NCBI RefSeq assembly: GCF_039872765.1
Contig: NZ_JBDPZC010000023.1
Span: forward strand, 1 to 19,665
DNA: 19,665 nucleotides
Direction of reading: 5' to 3'
DNA from: Roseateles_B flavus
GTDB taxonomy: Bacteria; Pseudomonadota; Gammaproteobacteria; Burkholderiales; Burkholderiaceae_C
Made by a program: the position numbers and the translations under genes. The notes below the pieces were generated by a model that made no database searches, was not told the DNA's origin, and saw only the letters and a list, made by a program, of their open reading frames with translations. Positions within the stretch are counted from its first letter, which is position 1, and every line of letters begins with the position of its first letter. This document shows positions 7,467 to 15,649 of this stretch, piece by piece.

Positions 7467-9184
7467 GCTTGGCCCTCTGGGTCTTCGGCGTCGTCGGCCG
7501 TGCGCAGTTCCACCGTGACTACGCCGCTGTCGAGTCTCGATGCCAGATAGGCGAGCGCCTCGTCGCCCACCGATCCAGCGAGGCCTTCCAGTGCCATTTG
7601 AGGGCTGGCATATGGTTTCGCTGCGGCGTCGAGTGACTTCTGGTAGGTCTTACGCACGTGGTAGTCGTCAAATACTTCACCCATGATCAGCTCCACCGAT
7701 TGCCCAAAGGTCTCGACAGGCGGAGGCGTGGAGGTGGTGCGTTCTTCCTCACGCCGAAGCACCACGACCCCAAGGCGTTCGACCTCGCGCGCGAGGATCG
7801 AGGAATGAGTCGCAATGATGGCGTTCGACTTGGTGACTTCTAGCAGCGTCTTGACCATGTTGATCAGGCCGATCTCCATCGCCGGATGCAAATACAACTC
7901 CGGCTCGTCCAATATGACCAGGCTCTCCTCTTCAACTTCTGCAACCAGATTCGGGAGCAGGTACGAGTAGATCGTTTGGCCGGAGCTGAGCAGGACGGGT
8001 AACGGCTGCTGTGTGTCGGCGCCTTGCTTGAGGAAGAATATGCCTCGGGTTACATCGGCCTTCTCCACTACCGATGCTGCGCTTGGCTGCACGAAATTCT
8101 CTGCCGCCGACAGGAGGATCGGTTGGCCCCCCTTGTCTTTAAGTGCAACGAAGTCGAAATTGATGGATTGCTTCAGCGTGTTGAAAAGCAACTCGAAGCG
8201 ACTCATGGCGCGCCAGGAACTCTCTTCGTCGTACGCAAGAATCTTTAGCAGGGCATGCGCGCTGCTCTCTTTGGGCCAGTCGAGTGAGAAGCTGCCACCC
8301 GGATCTCTGAAGCCAATGTAGGCGTACTTGTTGACCATGAGCCGTCGCTGGGACATCTTTTCCAGCGCTTCGTCGCCCCGCGTTTCCTCGCCCAACGCTG
8401 CTGACAGCTGGTTCTCGGTCTTGAATGACTCGAAGGGGGAATAGGCCGCGACCACGACCTTGTGGAAATAGGGCTGCTTGTCCTCGCACGGAAGAACGCC
8501 GGTCACCTGATCCACCACGTGGCGCAGCACATGGCTCTTGCCGGAGCCGTTTCGTCCAATCAGGAGATTGACGTTGGTGTTGCCGATCTTTCGCTCTTTG
8601 TCGAATCGAAATTTGATCGGCTCGAAGTCCTTGGTGAGGCCTGCCACGTTGAACTGGAAGTCGCTTTTCGGAACGTATCGGCCGGCCGCGACATAGCGCC
8701 CTTTGTTGACGATCGCTAACGCCGTGCTCCCCCCCCGTAGCAGCGAAACATCAAAGCCATTCCACTGGCTGTAGATGTTGTAGCGGTCACTGAAGTAGCT
8801 TGCGTCGCAGATCTGCCGCAGGAAATCTTCGGCGGAATCCTGAAGATCCTTTGCCAGACGTTGGTAGTAGTCGAGATCAGCGGCCAGCGAGACCGCCGAG
8901 TCTGGATGCAGCAGCTTGCCGATCTCGAAGCTCTTGCCGCGAGGCAGGCCATTCGCGATGAAATGCTTGGAGGTGTCCTTCACGCCTCGAATGAGGACTT
9001 TCGTTCGACCGAAGAACTCGCGCTTGCCCTTCGTGACGCGCTGGATCTGGAACGTCACGATGTAGTCGAAGTCGTCCCAGGCGTGAGCGTAGCGGCCGCC
9101 CACATGGTCCTGCAGCAGGTGGTAGCCGTCCAACGCAAGTGTGTCTTCGAGGCTCGTGGAAAAGAAGAATTGGAAAGTGGGCAC
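7463..9184 (-). CDS. ABC/SMC-type ATPase, PtuA-like subunit of a Septu-like system
   Basis: This ATPase of about 573 residues has an intact ABC/AAA_15/21-style active site. Numbered from the GTG start, it shows Walker A GRNGSGKS (210-217), the signature LSSGQ (399-403), Walker B SLVILDEPELYLHP (about 421-434) and the H-loop IIATHSS with His460. No TOPRIM domain follows, so it is not an OLD nuclease. About 200 residues precede Walker A, an unusually long N-terminal region rich in beta strands that may be a sensor or oligomerisation domain. I chose the GTG at 9184 because GGAGG lies 6 nt before it; an ATG at 9199 is in frame but has no ribosome site. The gene is first in a two-gene unit with the HNH nuclease. 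Known PtuA proteins assemble with PtuB in phage defence; that role here is inferred. Confidence 0.87.
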   Translation of the reverse strand: MPTFQFFFSTSLEDTLALDGYHLLQDHVGGRYAHAWDDFDYIVTFQIQRVTKGKREFFGRTKVLIRGVKDTSKHFIANGLPRGKSFEIGKLLHPDSAVSLAADLDYYQRLAKDLQDSAEDFLRQICDASYFSDRYNIYSQWNGFDVSLLRGGSTALAIVNKGRYVAAGRYVPKSDFQFNVAGLTKDFEPIKFRFDKERKIGNTNVNLLIGRNGSGKSHVLRHVVDQVTGVLPCEDKQPYFHKVVVAAYSPFESFKTENQLSAALGEETRGDEALEKMSQRRLMVNKYAYIGFRDPGGSFSLDWPKESSAHALLKILAYDEESSWRAMSRFELLFNTLKQSINFDFVALKDKGGQPILLSAAENFVQPSAASVVEKADVTRGIFFLKQGADTQQPLPVLLSSGQTIYSYLLPNLVAEVEEESLVILDEPELYLHPAMEIGLINMVKTLLEVTKSNAIIATHSSILAREVERLGVVVLRREEERTTSTPPPVETFGQSVELIMGEVFDDYHVRKTYQKSLDAAAKPYASPQMALEGLAGSVGDEALAYLASRLDSGVVTVELRTADDAEDPEGQA

Positions 9185-9199
9185 CGGAGACCTCCGCAT

Positions 9200-9769
9200 T
9201 GGTTCGATTCATTGTCGTAGATGCATGCGCTCATGCTTCCCGTTTGTTCCGGGTAATCTCCCAGACTTAATGGTGAGCATGCGCTCGAAGGTGCGCCTCT
9301 CGCGCGTCGCGCCGCTTCAGACGGGACGTCCGGCTCCACACGCGCCTGCTCCGTCTATCCTGCGCTTGCCGCATACCATGCGGCTCTTAAGCGGCGCGCA
9401 GTGCCCGGTGTTGTTGAGAGCTGTCGCCTGGGCCTTGAACTGTGAATGACTCAGGTCAGCCTGAAGCCGCCACAACAGGCTGAAAGCAGCTTTGCAGCGT
9501 GTCCTGCCCTTCGGTCGCCGCGGCCAAACTCACGCTCTCGGCCACCTGCCTGCCGCTGACTTGCTCAGCCTGGGTCGGCCAAACGGCAAATCCCAGAGAT
9601 GCTCCGGTCGTTGGCGAATGACTCGCGCGCCGCCGGGGGATCACACCATCGAAATACTGCTGCTCCGGCCGGCGGAATTTCGCAATCGACCCGCTGCTGT
9701 CCTAGATCCCTTTGGAGTCGAGGCCTCAGCCCTCTCGTTCAAAGTTGAAGCGGAGCCTTAGACCGACGC
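9200..9769. other. Gene-free spacer between two minus-strand operons
   Basis: About 570 bp with no gene I can support; the open frames are short and shadow-like. It must contain the promoter of the ATPase-HNH pair and the end of the upstream operon. It carries one copy of CAGCCTGAA (9457-9465), a motif shared with two other spacers. No clear terminator or consensus promoter was seen. Confidence 0.5.
9457..9465 (+). repeat. Spacer motif CAGCCTGAA, copy 1
   Basis: The context is GGTCAGCCTGAAGCCGCC. It resembles copies at 13121 and 17975, each in a long spacer between modules. See the finding on these repeats. Confidence 0.4.
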
Positions 9770-10453
9770 TTAGTCTGCCACATCCAACCCCAAAATCAGT
9801 CCGCGCACGAGATGCTCGACGTTTTCATCAAACCCGCATACGCCGTTTACAGACAGTTCCAGCGGGCCGGGCTGGTCAATAAATGGCCGCTCGATTCTTA
9901 TCTTGTCTATCTTGCTTATTGACTTCGGAAATACAGCGAGGAAGTCCACTGCGGCATTTTCAGAAGATATTAATTCTATCTTGCTAACTGTCGTTTCGCT
10001 CACGGGAATACCACATGCACGCAGTCGTACGACCCGCGCTCTGGGGGAGTTTCGTTTGACGCGCTTATAGATCTCAAGAATCGGCCACTCGGGCTCTGAC
10101 ACAGTCACGCCGTCGAAAGCAATACTCAAAGCCGAAACGAGCGGACGAACAGTTCGAGGCGGATTGGAGATCTCCAAGAGATACGTGTGCAAAGATTTTT
10201 CAGAAGGGTGCAGGCGGAAAAATGTATAGACGTACCGAATGATCTCCAACTCCGTGGTGTCCCCGAAAGGATCCACTACTTTCTCACTGCTGGTAACCCG
10301 TTCGATATACCTACAGTGAATGCTGTTTAAATCGCGGGAAATGAGTTCAAAGCCGCTTCCGGCCTCAGCGGTAAAGCGCGCCGTAGCCAGAAGGCTTTGA
10401 GCCTCCCGAGGAGCCGCGTCACACCGGATTTGGAGCCATTTCGACTTAAGCAT
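9770..10453 (-). CDS. Hypothetical protein, third gene of a low-G+C operon
   Basis: This 227-residue soluble protein is of unrecognised family. It looks alpha/beta: an N-terminal stretch KSKWLQIRC, aromatic strands IIRYVYTFFRLH, and a C-terminal ELSVNGVCGFDENVEHLV. No nuclease, NTPase or membrane motif is visible. Its ATG lies inside the end of the preceding gene (8-bp overlap, ATGCTTAA), so translation is coupled and the product likely works in stoichiometric complex with the other two. One line counted by hand is 42% G+C, well below the flanking modules, which marks the operon as separately acquired. It could be an inhibitor, an adaptor or a substrate-recognition subunit; nothing decides. 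Confidence 0.75.
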   Translation of the reverse strand: MLKSKWLQIRCDAAPREAQSLLATARFTAEAGSGFELISRDLNSIHCRYIERVTSSEKVVDPFGDTTELEIIRYVYTFFRLHPSEKSLHTYLLEISNPPRTVRPLVSALSIAFDGVTVSEPEWPILEIYKRVKRNSPRARVVRLRACGIPVSETTVSKIELISSENAAVDFLAVFPKSISKIDKIRIERPFIDQPGPLELSVNGVCGFDENVEHLVRGLILGLDVAD

Positions 10454-11522
10454 TGTGTCCAGGCAGATTTTTTATCGTCGCTCTTGCACTTTCTTCGATA
10501 AGCCTACCCAGAGTGCGTTCGTGGTCGCTCGAGAAGGCTGTCCGCGTTTCGTTATATCGGCCGTGCCCGAGGTATCGATAAAAGCCTCTCGGCAAGAACG
10601 TGAAGTCAGAGCACTCGTCAGGCGTCGCGAACTGCGCTTCGAACTCATAAACGTCAGCCGTATCGTGTTCCTCCTTACAAGTCCAAATAATTCTTGAAAC
10701 ATAGAAACCCTTCTTCTGAAGGAGTTCAAGCTCGTCAGACTCAAGGACGCCCTGTCCGCGCAGGGACGCTTTGTCAATCCGAATTTCGGGGCTGCCCCTT
10801 TCGTCGGTGTCGTCGTCATCCGCTTTCTCGACCTTTGGCTTTGTCACATAGACGTCGGAGACGTCGCGCAATTTCAAAGCGGGGAGTGATCGGATAAGGT
10901 GAGTGAAGAACTTGGTCTTGACCTTTGCATCCATCGTTGGAGATAGTCGGATTTCATCGAAATCCACCGGCTCCTCCGTCTTCTCTATCACAGACTTGAC
11001 GATTTCGCTGATCCACTCGTGGGATTCCTCGGAATGAGGTGCGTGTACCACAAGCTCATCGCCCTCCTTATAGATGGATATCAATGCCGTGCGCGTGCGT
11101 ACCTGGCGGAATTCGCTGCGATTGAACTCAGTCTTGCTATACCGTACCTCAATGTCGAGTCGGTTTCCTTTGGCAGTATGTACCTTAACGGCGGCCCCGC
11201 CACTATCTTCGAGTCGGGACCTCAATTCAATCGCGCCCGATTCAAAATTCTCCAGCGTCGCCTTAGTCTTCAGTCGCAGACTGGAGAGCTTGTCGCGTTG
11301 GCCGTTGTTATTGCCAAAAAGCCTTGCTAAAGCTTGATAGTCGTAATAGTCGTGAAATAGCCTAGCGAAGTGTTTTGCAAGATCCCGGCGACTTGTCTCT
11401 TTGGAGACCAAAATGCCTCGAGATATAAAAAGTTCTCGCAAGTCTGCATTGGTAACCTTTTTCTGGTTTAGTGCGTCGAATAGTGATTTGTCGCTTGCGC
11501 TGTAAATCTTTCCCGTGCTCAT
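10446..11522 (-). CDS. Hypothetical protein with N-terminal SAP-like helical motif
   Basis: This 358-residue protein is the middle gene of a three-gene operon. Residues 20-55 (VTNADLRELFISRGILVS, then SRRDLAKHFARL) read as a short helix-turn-helix or SAP-like pair of helices of the kind found at the N-terminus of several defence proteins, including GAPS4b-type proteins as I remember them; that comparison is unverified. A further mixed domain follows (KGNRLDIEVRYSK; TRTALISIYK), then an acidic linker (EKADDDDTDERG) and a C-terminal domain with EFEAQFATPDECSDF. The ATG at 11522 overlaps the TGA of the first gene (ATGA); a start four codons earlier is possible. No catalytic motif is recognised. 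The likely role is nucleic-acid binding or regulation of the nuclease-like first gene, by inference only. Confidence 0.72.
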   Translation of the reverse strand: MSTGKIYSASDKSLFDALNQKKVTNADLRELFISRGILVSKETSRRDLAKHFARLFHDYYDYQALARLFGNNNGQRDKLSSLRLKTKATLENFESGAIELRSRLEDSGGAAVKVHTAKGNRLDIEVRYSKTEFNRSEFRQVRTRTALISIYKEGDELVVHAPHSEESHEWISEIVKSVIEKTEEPVDFDEIRLSPTMDAKVKTKFFTHLIRSLPALKLRDVSDVYVTKPKVEKADDDDTDERGSPEIRIDKASLRGQGVLESDELELLQKKGFYVSRIIWTCKEEHDTADVYEFEAQFATPDECSDFTFLPRGFYRYLGHGRYNETRTAFSSDHERTLGRLIEESARATIKNLPGHNA

Positions 11523-12586
11523 TGACGCTCCCACGCAAGCGGGGTTTGTGAGAATGAATATTTGGTCATCTCTACCAATTCAAATTCTATTTCTCGCAAT
11601 CGCTCAAGTTTGTACTTATCAAATCCCCACTCCTGAGCGTAGTTGTTAATTGCACGCTTGAAGTTGCTCTTCGGATCCGATGCCGGTTCATGATGAATCA
11701 TGCGCACGCGAATCTTATGCCCGCCATCAAGAATTTGAAATCCAGAAAGAATGTCTAAGAAGTAAGCAAATTCCTCGGCGCTCGAGCCGCTTCGATGGTA
11801 GTAGATGACGTATCCTTCTGGATAACGATCCTCTGGTGCACCGGATCTCTCGTTGTACTTGATAACCTTATCGTGTCGGATTATGAGGTATGGCCCGGCA
11901 AGCATCTCGACTGTGGCCGCGCGGCTGAATTTCTCGCCGCTAGTCTTGTGAAGACGCATTTCCGGATATACGAATTCATATTCGGTCTCCGGAAACGTGC
12001 CATTCTTATGTAACCTTGCAGCGTCTACCACCAACGAGCTAAGATAGCTGATGAGTTGCGGTTCATATATGTGGATTGATTGACCATCAGCAATTGGGAG
12101 GGCTTCTAGCTTAACCTGCTTCGGTTCCTTGCTTCCCCGTCCATTTATGGGTTCGAAAAGAAGGTCATAAAATGATTTGTCGTATTCATTGTCATGGTTG
12201 TAAACAAATAGCAGCCCGCGAACTTCATATGCCGAATCATGCGGCACATACCGATCATGCCATTCCTCCGATACTCTGGCGCAATCAATCGCCTGCGCGA
12301 GCGAACGGAGTGCTGGCAAAATTTTCGCGACAGTAATGCTGCCTTTCGCGTAGCTCTTTAAATCAGTATTGAGAAAAACATCTCTGTTCTGATAGGGGTC
12401 GTGATAGTAAAAGACTGCATCGACTGGATGAGTGTGTTCCGCCGCCTTGGCTGGAGCATGTCCGGCTTGTTTGACGCATGCGAAGTTGAAATTTTGAAGT
12501 TCGACCCGCTTCCATTTGAACCAACTGAACAGCTCGTCTGAAACATATTTCGCCATTTTTGAAATGGCTTCGTTCTCTCCGGACAT
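11519..12586 (-). CDS. Putative PD-(D/E)XK-type nuclease, first gene of the operon
   Basis: This 355-residue cytoplasmic protein is probably a restriction-endonuclease-fold enzyme. The clue is an N-terminal helix (ELFSWFKWK), then a beta-rich core with HPVDAVFYY (Asp56) and FLNTDLKSYAKGS, giving D75-x-K77 about 19 residues later. This matches the D...(D/E)xK metal-binding pattern of PD-(D/E)XK nucleases. The remainder, about 120-355, contains two further alpha/beta stretches (RGLLFVYNHDNEYD; GYVIYYHRSGS; KIRVRMIHHE) that I cannot name. GAGAAGG lies about 6 nt before the ATG at 12586, so the start is good. The gene leads the low-G+C operon and is preceded by paired palindromes. The resemblance to the nuclease subunit of two-gene systems such as GAPS4 is a weak memory, not a result. 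The active-site call is inferred. Confidence 0.72.
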   Translation of the reverse strand: MSGENEAISKMAKYVSDELFSWFKWKRVELQNFNFACVKQAGHAPAKAAEHTHPVDAVFYYHDPYQNRDVFLNTDLKSYAKGSITVAKILPALRSLAQAIDCARVSEEWHDRYVPHDSAYEVRGLLFVYNHDNEYDKSFYDLLFEPINGRGSKEPKQVKLEALPIADGQSIHIYEPQLISYLSSLVVDAARLHKNGTFPETEYEFVYPEMRLHKTSGEKFSRAATVEMLAGPYLIIRHDKVIKYNERSGAPEDRYPEGYVIYYHRSGSSAEEFAYFLDILSGFQILDGGHKIRVRMIHHEPASDPKSNFKRAINNYAQEWGFDKYKLERLREIEFELVEMTKYSFSQTPLAWERQ

Positions 12587-12654
12587 ACGTACCTTCTCTA
12601 ACGGTCAACCGGGAATGTGCGAATCAATACGCATGTTTGACTGTGCAGTAGACC

Positions 12655-12680
12655 GCATTGCTAATGCAACAAATTGTTGC
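12655..12680 (-). promoter_or_regulatory. Two abutting palindromes upstream of the low-G+C operon
   Basis: GCATT-GCT-AATGC (12655-12667) and GCAACAAATTGTTGC (12666-12680) are perfect dyads sharing two bases, 69-94 bp before the operon's start codon. The 15-bp one has 7-bp arms around a single central base. Their position in the promoter region suggests an operator for a repressor, possibly one of the operon's own products. Confidence 0.5.
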
Positions 12681-12715
12681 CAAGTGAACACAGTCTGCTG
12701 CTTTCACCCCAATAA

Positions 12716-12739
12716 GGGGGGGGTTTCTACCGGGGGGGG
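12716..12739. repeat. Two G8 homopolymer tracts
   Basis: Runs of eight G at 12716-12723 and 12732-12739 are separated by eight bases. They lie about 130-150 bp upstream of the low-G+C operon in non-coding sequence. Such tracts are prone to slippage and could vary promoter spacing, or they may simply be a sequencing-prone region. Confidence 0.5.
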
Positions 12740-13120
12740 CAGGCTTTAGCACATCGCTCCGGCAGTACCGGATTCGTTGCCCGTCTGTGTTCCGACGAGA
12801 TGTAGTTGCTTCGATAAGCCTGCGTTCCGGCGGCCTACGAATAGCAGTAGAGACGAGGGGGCTTGGTATCGCGCGGTGCCAGACGATGACGTTCAAGTTT
12901 CTCGCCTGGGCAGACACGCTGGATATGTGACCGGACCGGCGGGCAGCGTAGGCAGCGTTAGTTCCCTCTGGACTTGACCAGTCGTTCGTGCCCAGGCTTC
13001 CCCCGTATCGATCGAACAACCTGTCTCGACAGCACTTAAGTCATATGAGCGGTTGCCTGTCGAATGTCAGGTGATGGCCAGAGCGGCTGTTCAAGCTGCC
13101 GGCCGCGAATGTCGCAGATC

Positions 13121-13129
13121 AGCCTGAAC
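13121..13129 (+). repeat. Spacer motif CAGCCTGAA, copy 2
   Basis: The context is GATCAGCCTGAACCTGCCG, in the spacer between the low-G+C operon and the GNAT-PIN/ASCH pair. Confidence 0.4.
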
Positions 13130-13238
13130 CTGCCGCTCGTTGATGGAAGGCAGCAATGCAGCGGCTGCCGTCATCGGCGATCAGCTACCGAGTTCACGAC
13201 CTCTGGCATGAAGCAGACGCCGGCGCAGCTGGCCGGTT

Positions 13239-13258
13239 GACGGGTTCAATGACCCGTC
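13239..13258. promoter_or_regulatory. 7-bp GC-rich hairpin in the spacer before the GNAT-PIN gene
   Basis: GACGGGT and ACCCGTC form a perfect stem around a 6-nt loop (TCAATG). No T-run follows, so a role in termination is doubtful; it may be an operator or RNA structure about 230 bp upstream of the next gene. Confidence 0.35.
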
Positions 13259-13489
13259 TCGAGGGTGCTGCTGTCGTCCAGCCAGGCCGCCTGCTGCAGC
13301 CGTCGTCGAACGTCTGCTGGTTGAAGCGTTGGAATCAGGCTCCCGACCCAGCTCAGTCATTCCAGATTTCAATCTCATCAACTGAGAGCAGCCTGCCTTT
13401 CAAATCGAGCCAAGCTCGCCAGCCTTCCGTTCAACGCCGGTTTGTGTCTGTCGCCGTTACAGTTACCCCAAAACACCAATAGGGGAGCT

Positions 13490-15649
13490 ATGACAAAGAA
13501 CGGAGTTCCGGTCCGGATCCTTACGGAGCCAAGTGCTGCTAGGGCGCACTTGGGAGAGGTGGTGCAGGCGGCCGACAGCGACCGAGACGCGCTTGGTTTT
13601 TTTTCGCGCAGCGTCTATGCAGACTTCTGTCGCAAAGGGCAGTTGTTTGTGGCCGTCGAGATTGACGGTCGCGGCGAGACGTATGCGGGTCATCTTTTGT
13701 TTGATCTCCGCTTTCCCAAAGCGCACGTCCGACAGATCTATGTTCCTAAGGCCAATCGCGGTCGAAACATCGGTCGGGCGCTGCTCGATGCCTTGAAGAG
13801 CATGTCGACGGAGGCGCAGTTCATTTCGATTCATGCTCGGGTCGCTGAAGACCTCAAAGACGCCAACGTGTTTTGGGAAGCACAAGGGTTCTACGCCCAA
13901 CGTGTGGAGCCAGGAGGGGCGAGTCGCAATCGGATGATCGTGGTTCGCGCCCATGAACTCGACACCCCTCAGCTCTTCGCGCCCAGTGGGATCAGCGCTG
14001 TCGACCCACTCGGGCTGGACGCCTTGGAGTGTGGGGGCAAGCCGCTCTATCTTCTGGACTTGAACGTGCTTTTCGACCTCGGGCCTCGCCGGCTGCGGCA
14101 CGAATTAGCCATGAGTGTCTTCAGGGCCGAGCGAATACGGGCATGTTCATTGGCGATCAGCAGCGAAATTGAGACGGAGCTGCGCCGCACCGCCCACGAC
14201 GGAAAGACGGATCCAATGCTCTCGTTCGCTGGAACTCTTGCGAAGTTCTCGACGCCGCCTGATGACGAGTGGGGGCGCCTTTCGCCGATGCTTGCTGAAA
14301 TCGTGTTTCCCCTGCGCCAGGCGTCGGGGTCGCTTTCAGCGAATGACAGGTCAGACCTGCTACACCTTGCAACGGCGATTTACCATGGCCTGCCAGGGCT
14401 CATAACTAGCGACGGGCGAATTCTTGAACGGGCACGAGAGCTCAGACGGCGGTTTGGGGTGGACGCCATTTCGCCTGAGCTGTTTCAGGTCGCGCCCGAC
14501 CACACCGCGAGTCCTGTAGCGCACGAGGCCCATAGCGCAGACATTATCGAAGTCCAGCTCGCATCGGCAGGCGATGCGACGGCCGTTCGGAGTCTGTTGA
14601 CGAGCCTTGGCCTTGACACTGCGACCCAGGTCAACGAATGGGCCGCGACTGAGGCAGGTAGTTCGGCATGCTTGCGCCACGTGGCGCGATGCAATGGTGT
14701 CGTAGCTGGCTACCTAGTACTGCCGACGAGCGTGCGCGGACAGGAAATTCGAGCCTTTGCGGCGGTAGACGAGAACCAGCGAGACGCACACGAGATTGCC
14801 CAGACCTTGCTCCGGCACGTTCTGAGCATCGTGAAGCCAGGGCATGTCGGCCGGGTACGGTTGAGCTGCCCTCCGCGTCAAGCCACGCTACGGGAAGTCG
14901 CGGCAACCTTCGGGTATGTGGCGTCCTCATCGACGTCGGACGACCTTCAGAAGATCGTCGTCAAGGGACGTATGACGGAACGAAACTGGGATGCTGGACG
15001 CGATGCGTTAGCGGCAGTGTGCAAACTAAGTTTGCCAGACACGCCCCCACCATTCCGGCACGTCGATCAGCAAATTTCAGTGATTCGACCGGATGGTCAG
15101 AAAGTCTTGGTGCCGCTTTTCAAGTTGGAATCCCTCCTGGCGCCGATGCTCATGTGCTTGCCAGGTAGAGCGGGTGTGATGGTCCCCCTGCGAAAACAAT
15201 TTGAGGAGCACCTTTTGGCGGACTCACCGCAGGACTCCTTCCTTCCCCGCGGAAAAGCCCAGCTCGCACCATTGCGCCACTACCTGAGCGACAAGAAGAC
15301 GCTGAAGAACTATTCGCGCGGTGATTTGATGTTCTTCTACGAGCCCTTGAAGAACGGAGGCGCCGGTGCCGTCGTTGCGGTGGGTCGCGTACTTCGTGCC
15401 TACCTTCGCGATGAGTCAGCCATGCAGGCCGACGACTTGGCCCCCTCAGTGCTTGATAGTAGCCAACTATCCACCATCGGGGTCGCGAAGACCAAGACCA
15501 TCACAGTGTTCGACAATGTGTTGCGACTACCCAGGCCTGTCCCGCTGCATGAGCTCAGGGCGTTGAACTGCGGCGAAGCCTGCCAACTGATTACTTGCCA
15601 ACGACTGTCTTCCGAGCAGGTCCAAGCAATTCTAGAAAAAGGCCTTTGA
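13490..15649 (+). CDS. Multidomain GNAT-PIN-GNAT-like protein with PUA-like C-terminus
   Basis: A 719-residue cytoplasmic fusion. Residues 8-155 are a GNAT acetyltransferase: QIYVPKANRGRNIGRALLDA carries the acetyl-CoA loop R-x-x-G-x-A (92-97), followed by ANVFWEAQGFYAQR. Residues 186-335 are a PIN ribonuclease domain: LLDLNVLFDL (Asp190), SSEIETEL (Glu226 or Glu228), NDRSDLLHLATA (Asp286/289) and ITSDGRIL (Asp308) supply the acidic metal site. Residues 352-490 resemble a second, degenerate GNAT fold with no clear acetyl-CoA loop. Residues 600-719 (GDLMFFYEP, GAGAVVAVGRVLRAY) look PUA/EVE/ASCH-like. The ATG at 13490 was chosen for AGGGGAG just upstream. The stop overlaps the start of an ASCH-domain gene (TGATG). 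GNAT and PIN are both toxin folds, so a toxin-antitoxin or RNA-targeting defence role is plausible; the combination is not one I know. Confidence 0.82.
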   Translation: MTKNGVPVRILTEPSAARAHLGEVVQAADSDRDALGFFSRSVYADFCRKGQLFVAVEIDGRGETYAGHLLFDLRFPKAHVRQIYVPKANRGRNIGRALLDALKSMSTEAQFISIHARVAEDLKDANVFWEAQGFYAQRVEPGGASRNRMIVVRAHELDTPQLFAPSGISAVDPLGLDALECGGKPLYLLDLNVLFDLGPRRLRHELAMSVFRAERIRACSLAISSEIETELRRTAHDGKTDPMLSFAGTLAKFSTPPDDEWGRLSPMLAEIVFPLRQASGSLSANDRSDLLHLATAIYHGLPGLITSDGRILERARELRRRFGVDAISPELFQVAPDHTASPVAHEAHSADIIEVQLASAGDATAVRSLLTSLGLDTATQVNEWAATEAGSSACLRHVARCNGVVAGYLVLPTSVRGQEIRAFAAVDENQRDAHEIAQTLLRHVLSIVKPGHVGRVRLSCPPRQATLREVAATFGYVASSSTSDDLQKIVVKGRMTERNWDAGRDALAAVCKLSLPDTPPPFRHVDQQISVIRPDGQKVLVPLFKLESLLAPMLMCLPGRAGVMVPLRKQFEEHLLADSPQDSFLPRGKAQLAPLRHYLSDKKTLKNYSRGDLMFFYEPLKNGGAGAVVAVGRVLRAYLRDESAMQADDLAPSVLDSSQLSTIGVAKTKTITVFDNVLRLPRPVPLHELRALNCGEACQLITCQRLSSEQVQAILEKGL

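Larger units (their letters stand above)
12740..13489. other. Gene-free spacer between divergent operons
   Basis: About 750 bp without a supportable gene between the low-G+C operon (minus strand) and the GNAT-PIN gene (plus strand). It contains a strong hairpin at 13239-13258 and a CAGCCTGAA copy at 13121-13129. AGGGGAG at 13481-13487 is the ribosome site of the downstream gene. I could not pick a convincing -35/-10 pair. Confidence 0.5.

Noticed and set aside
12624..13019. Minus-strand open frame of 131 codons in the spacer before the low-G+C operon
   Set aside because: It has no recognisable motif, runs through the palindromes and both G8 tracts, and has no convincing ribosome site.
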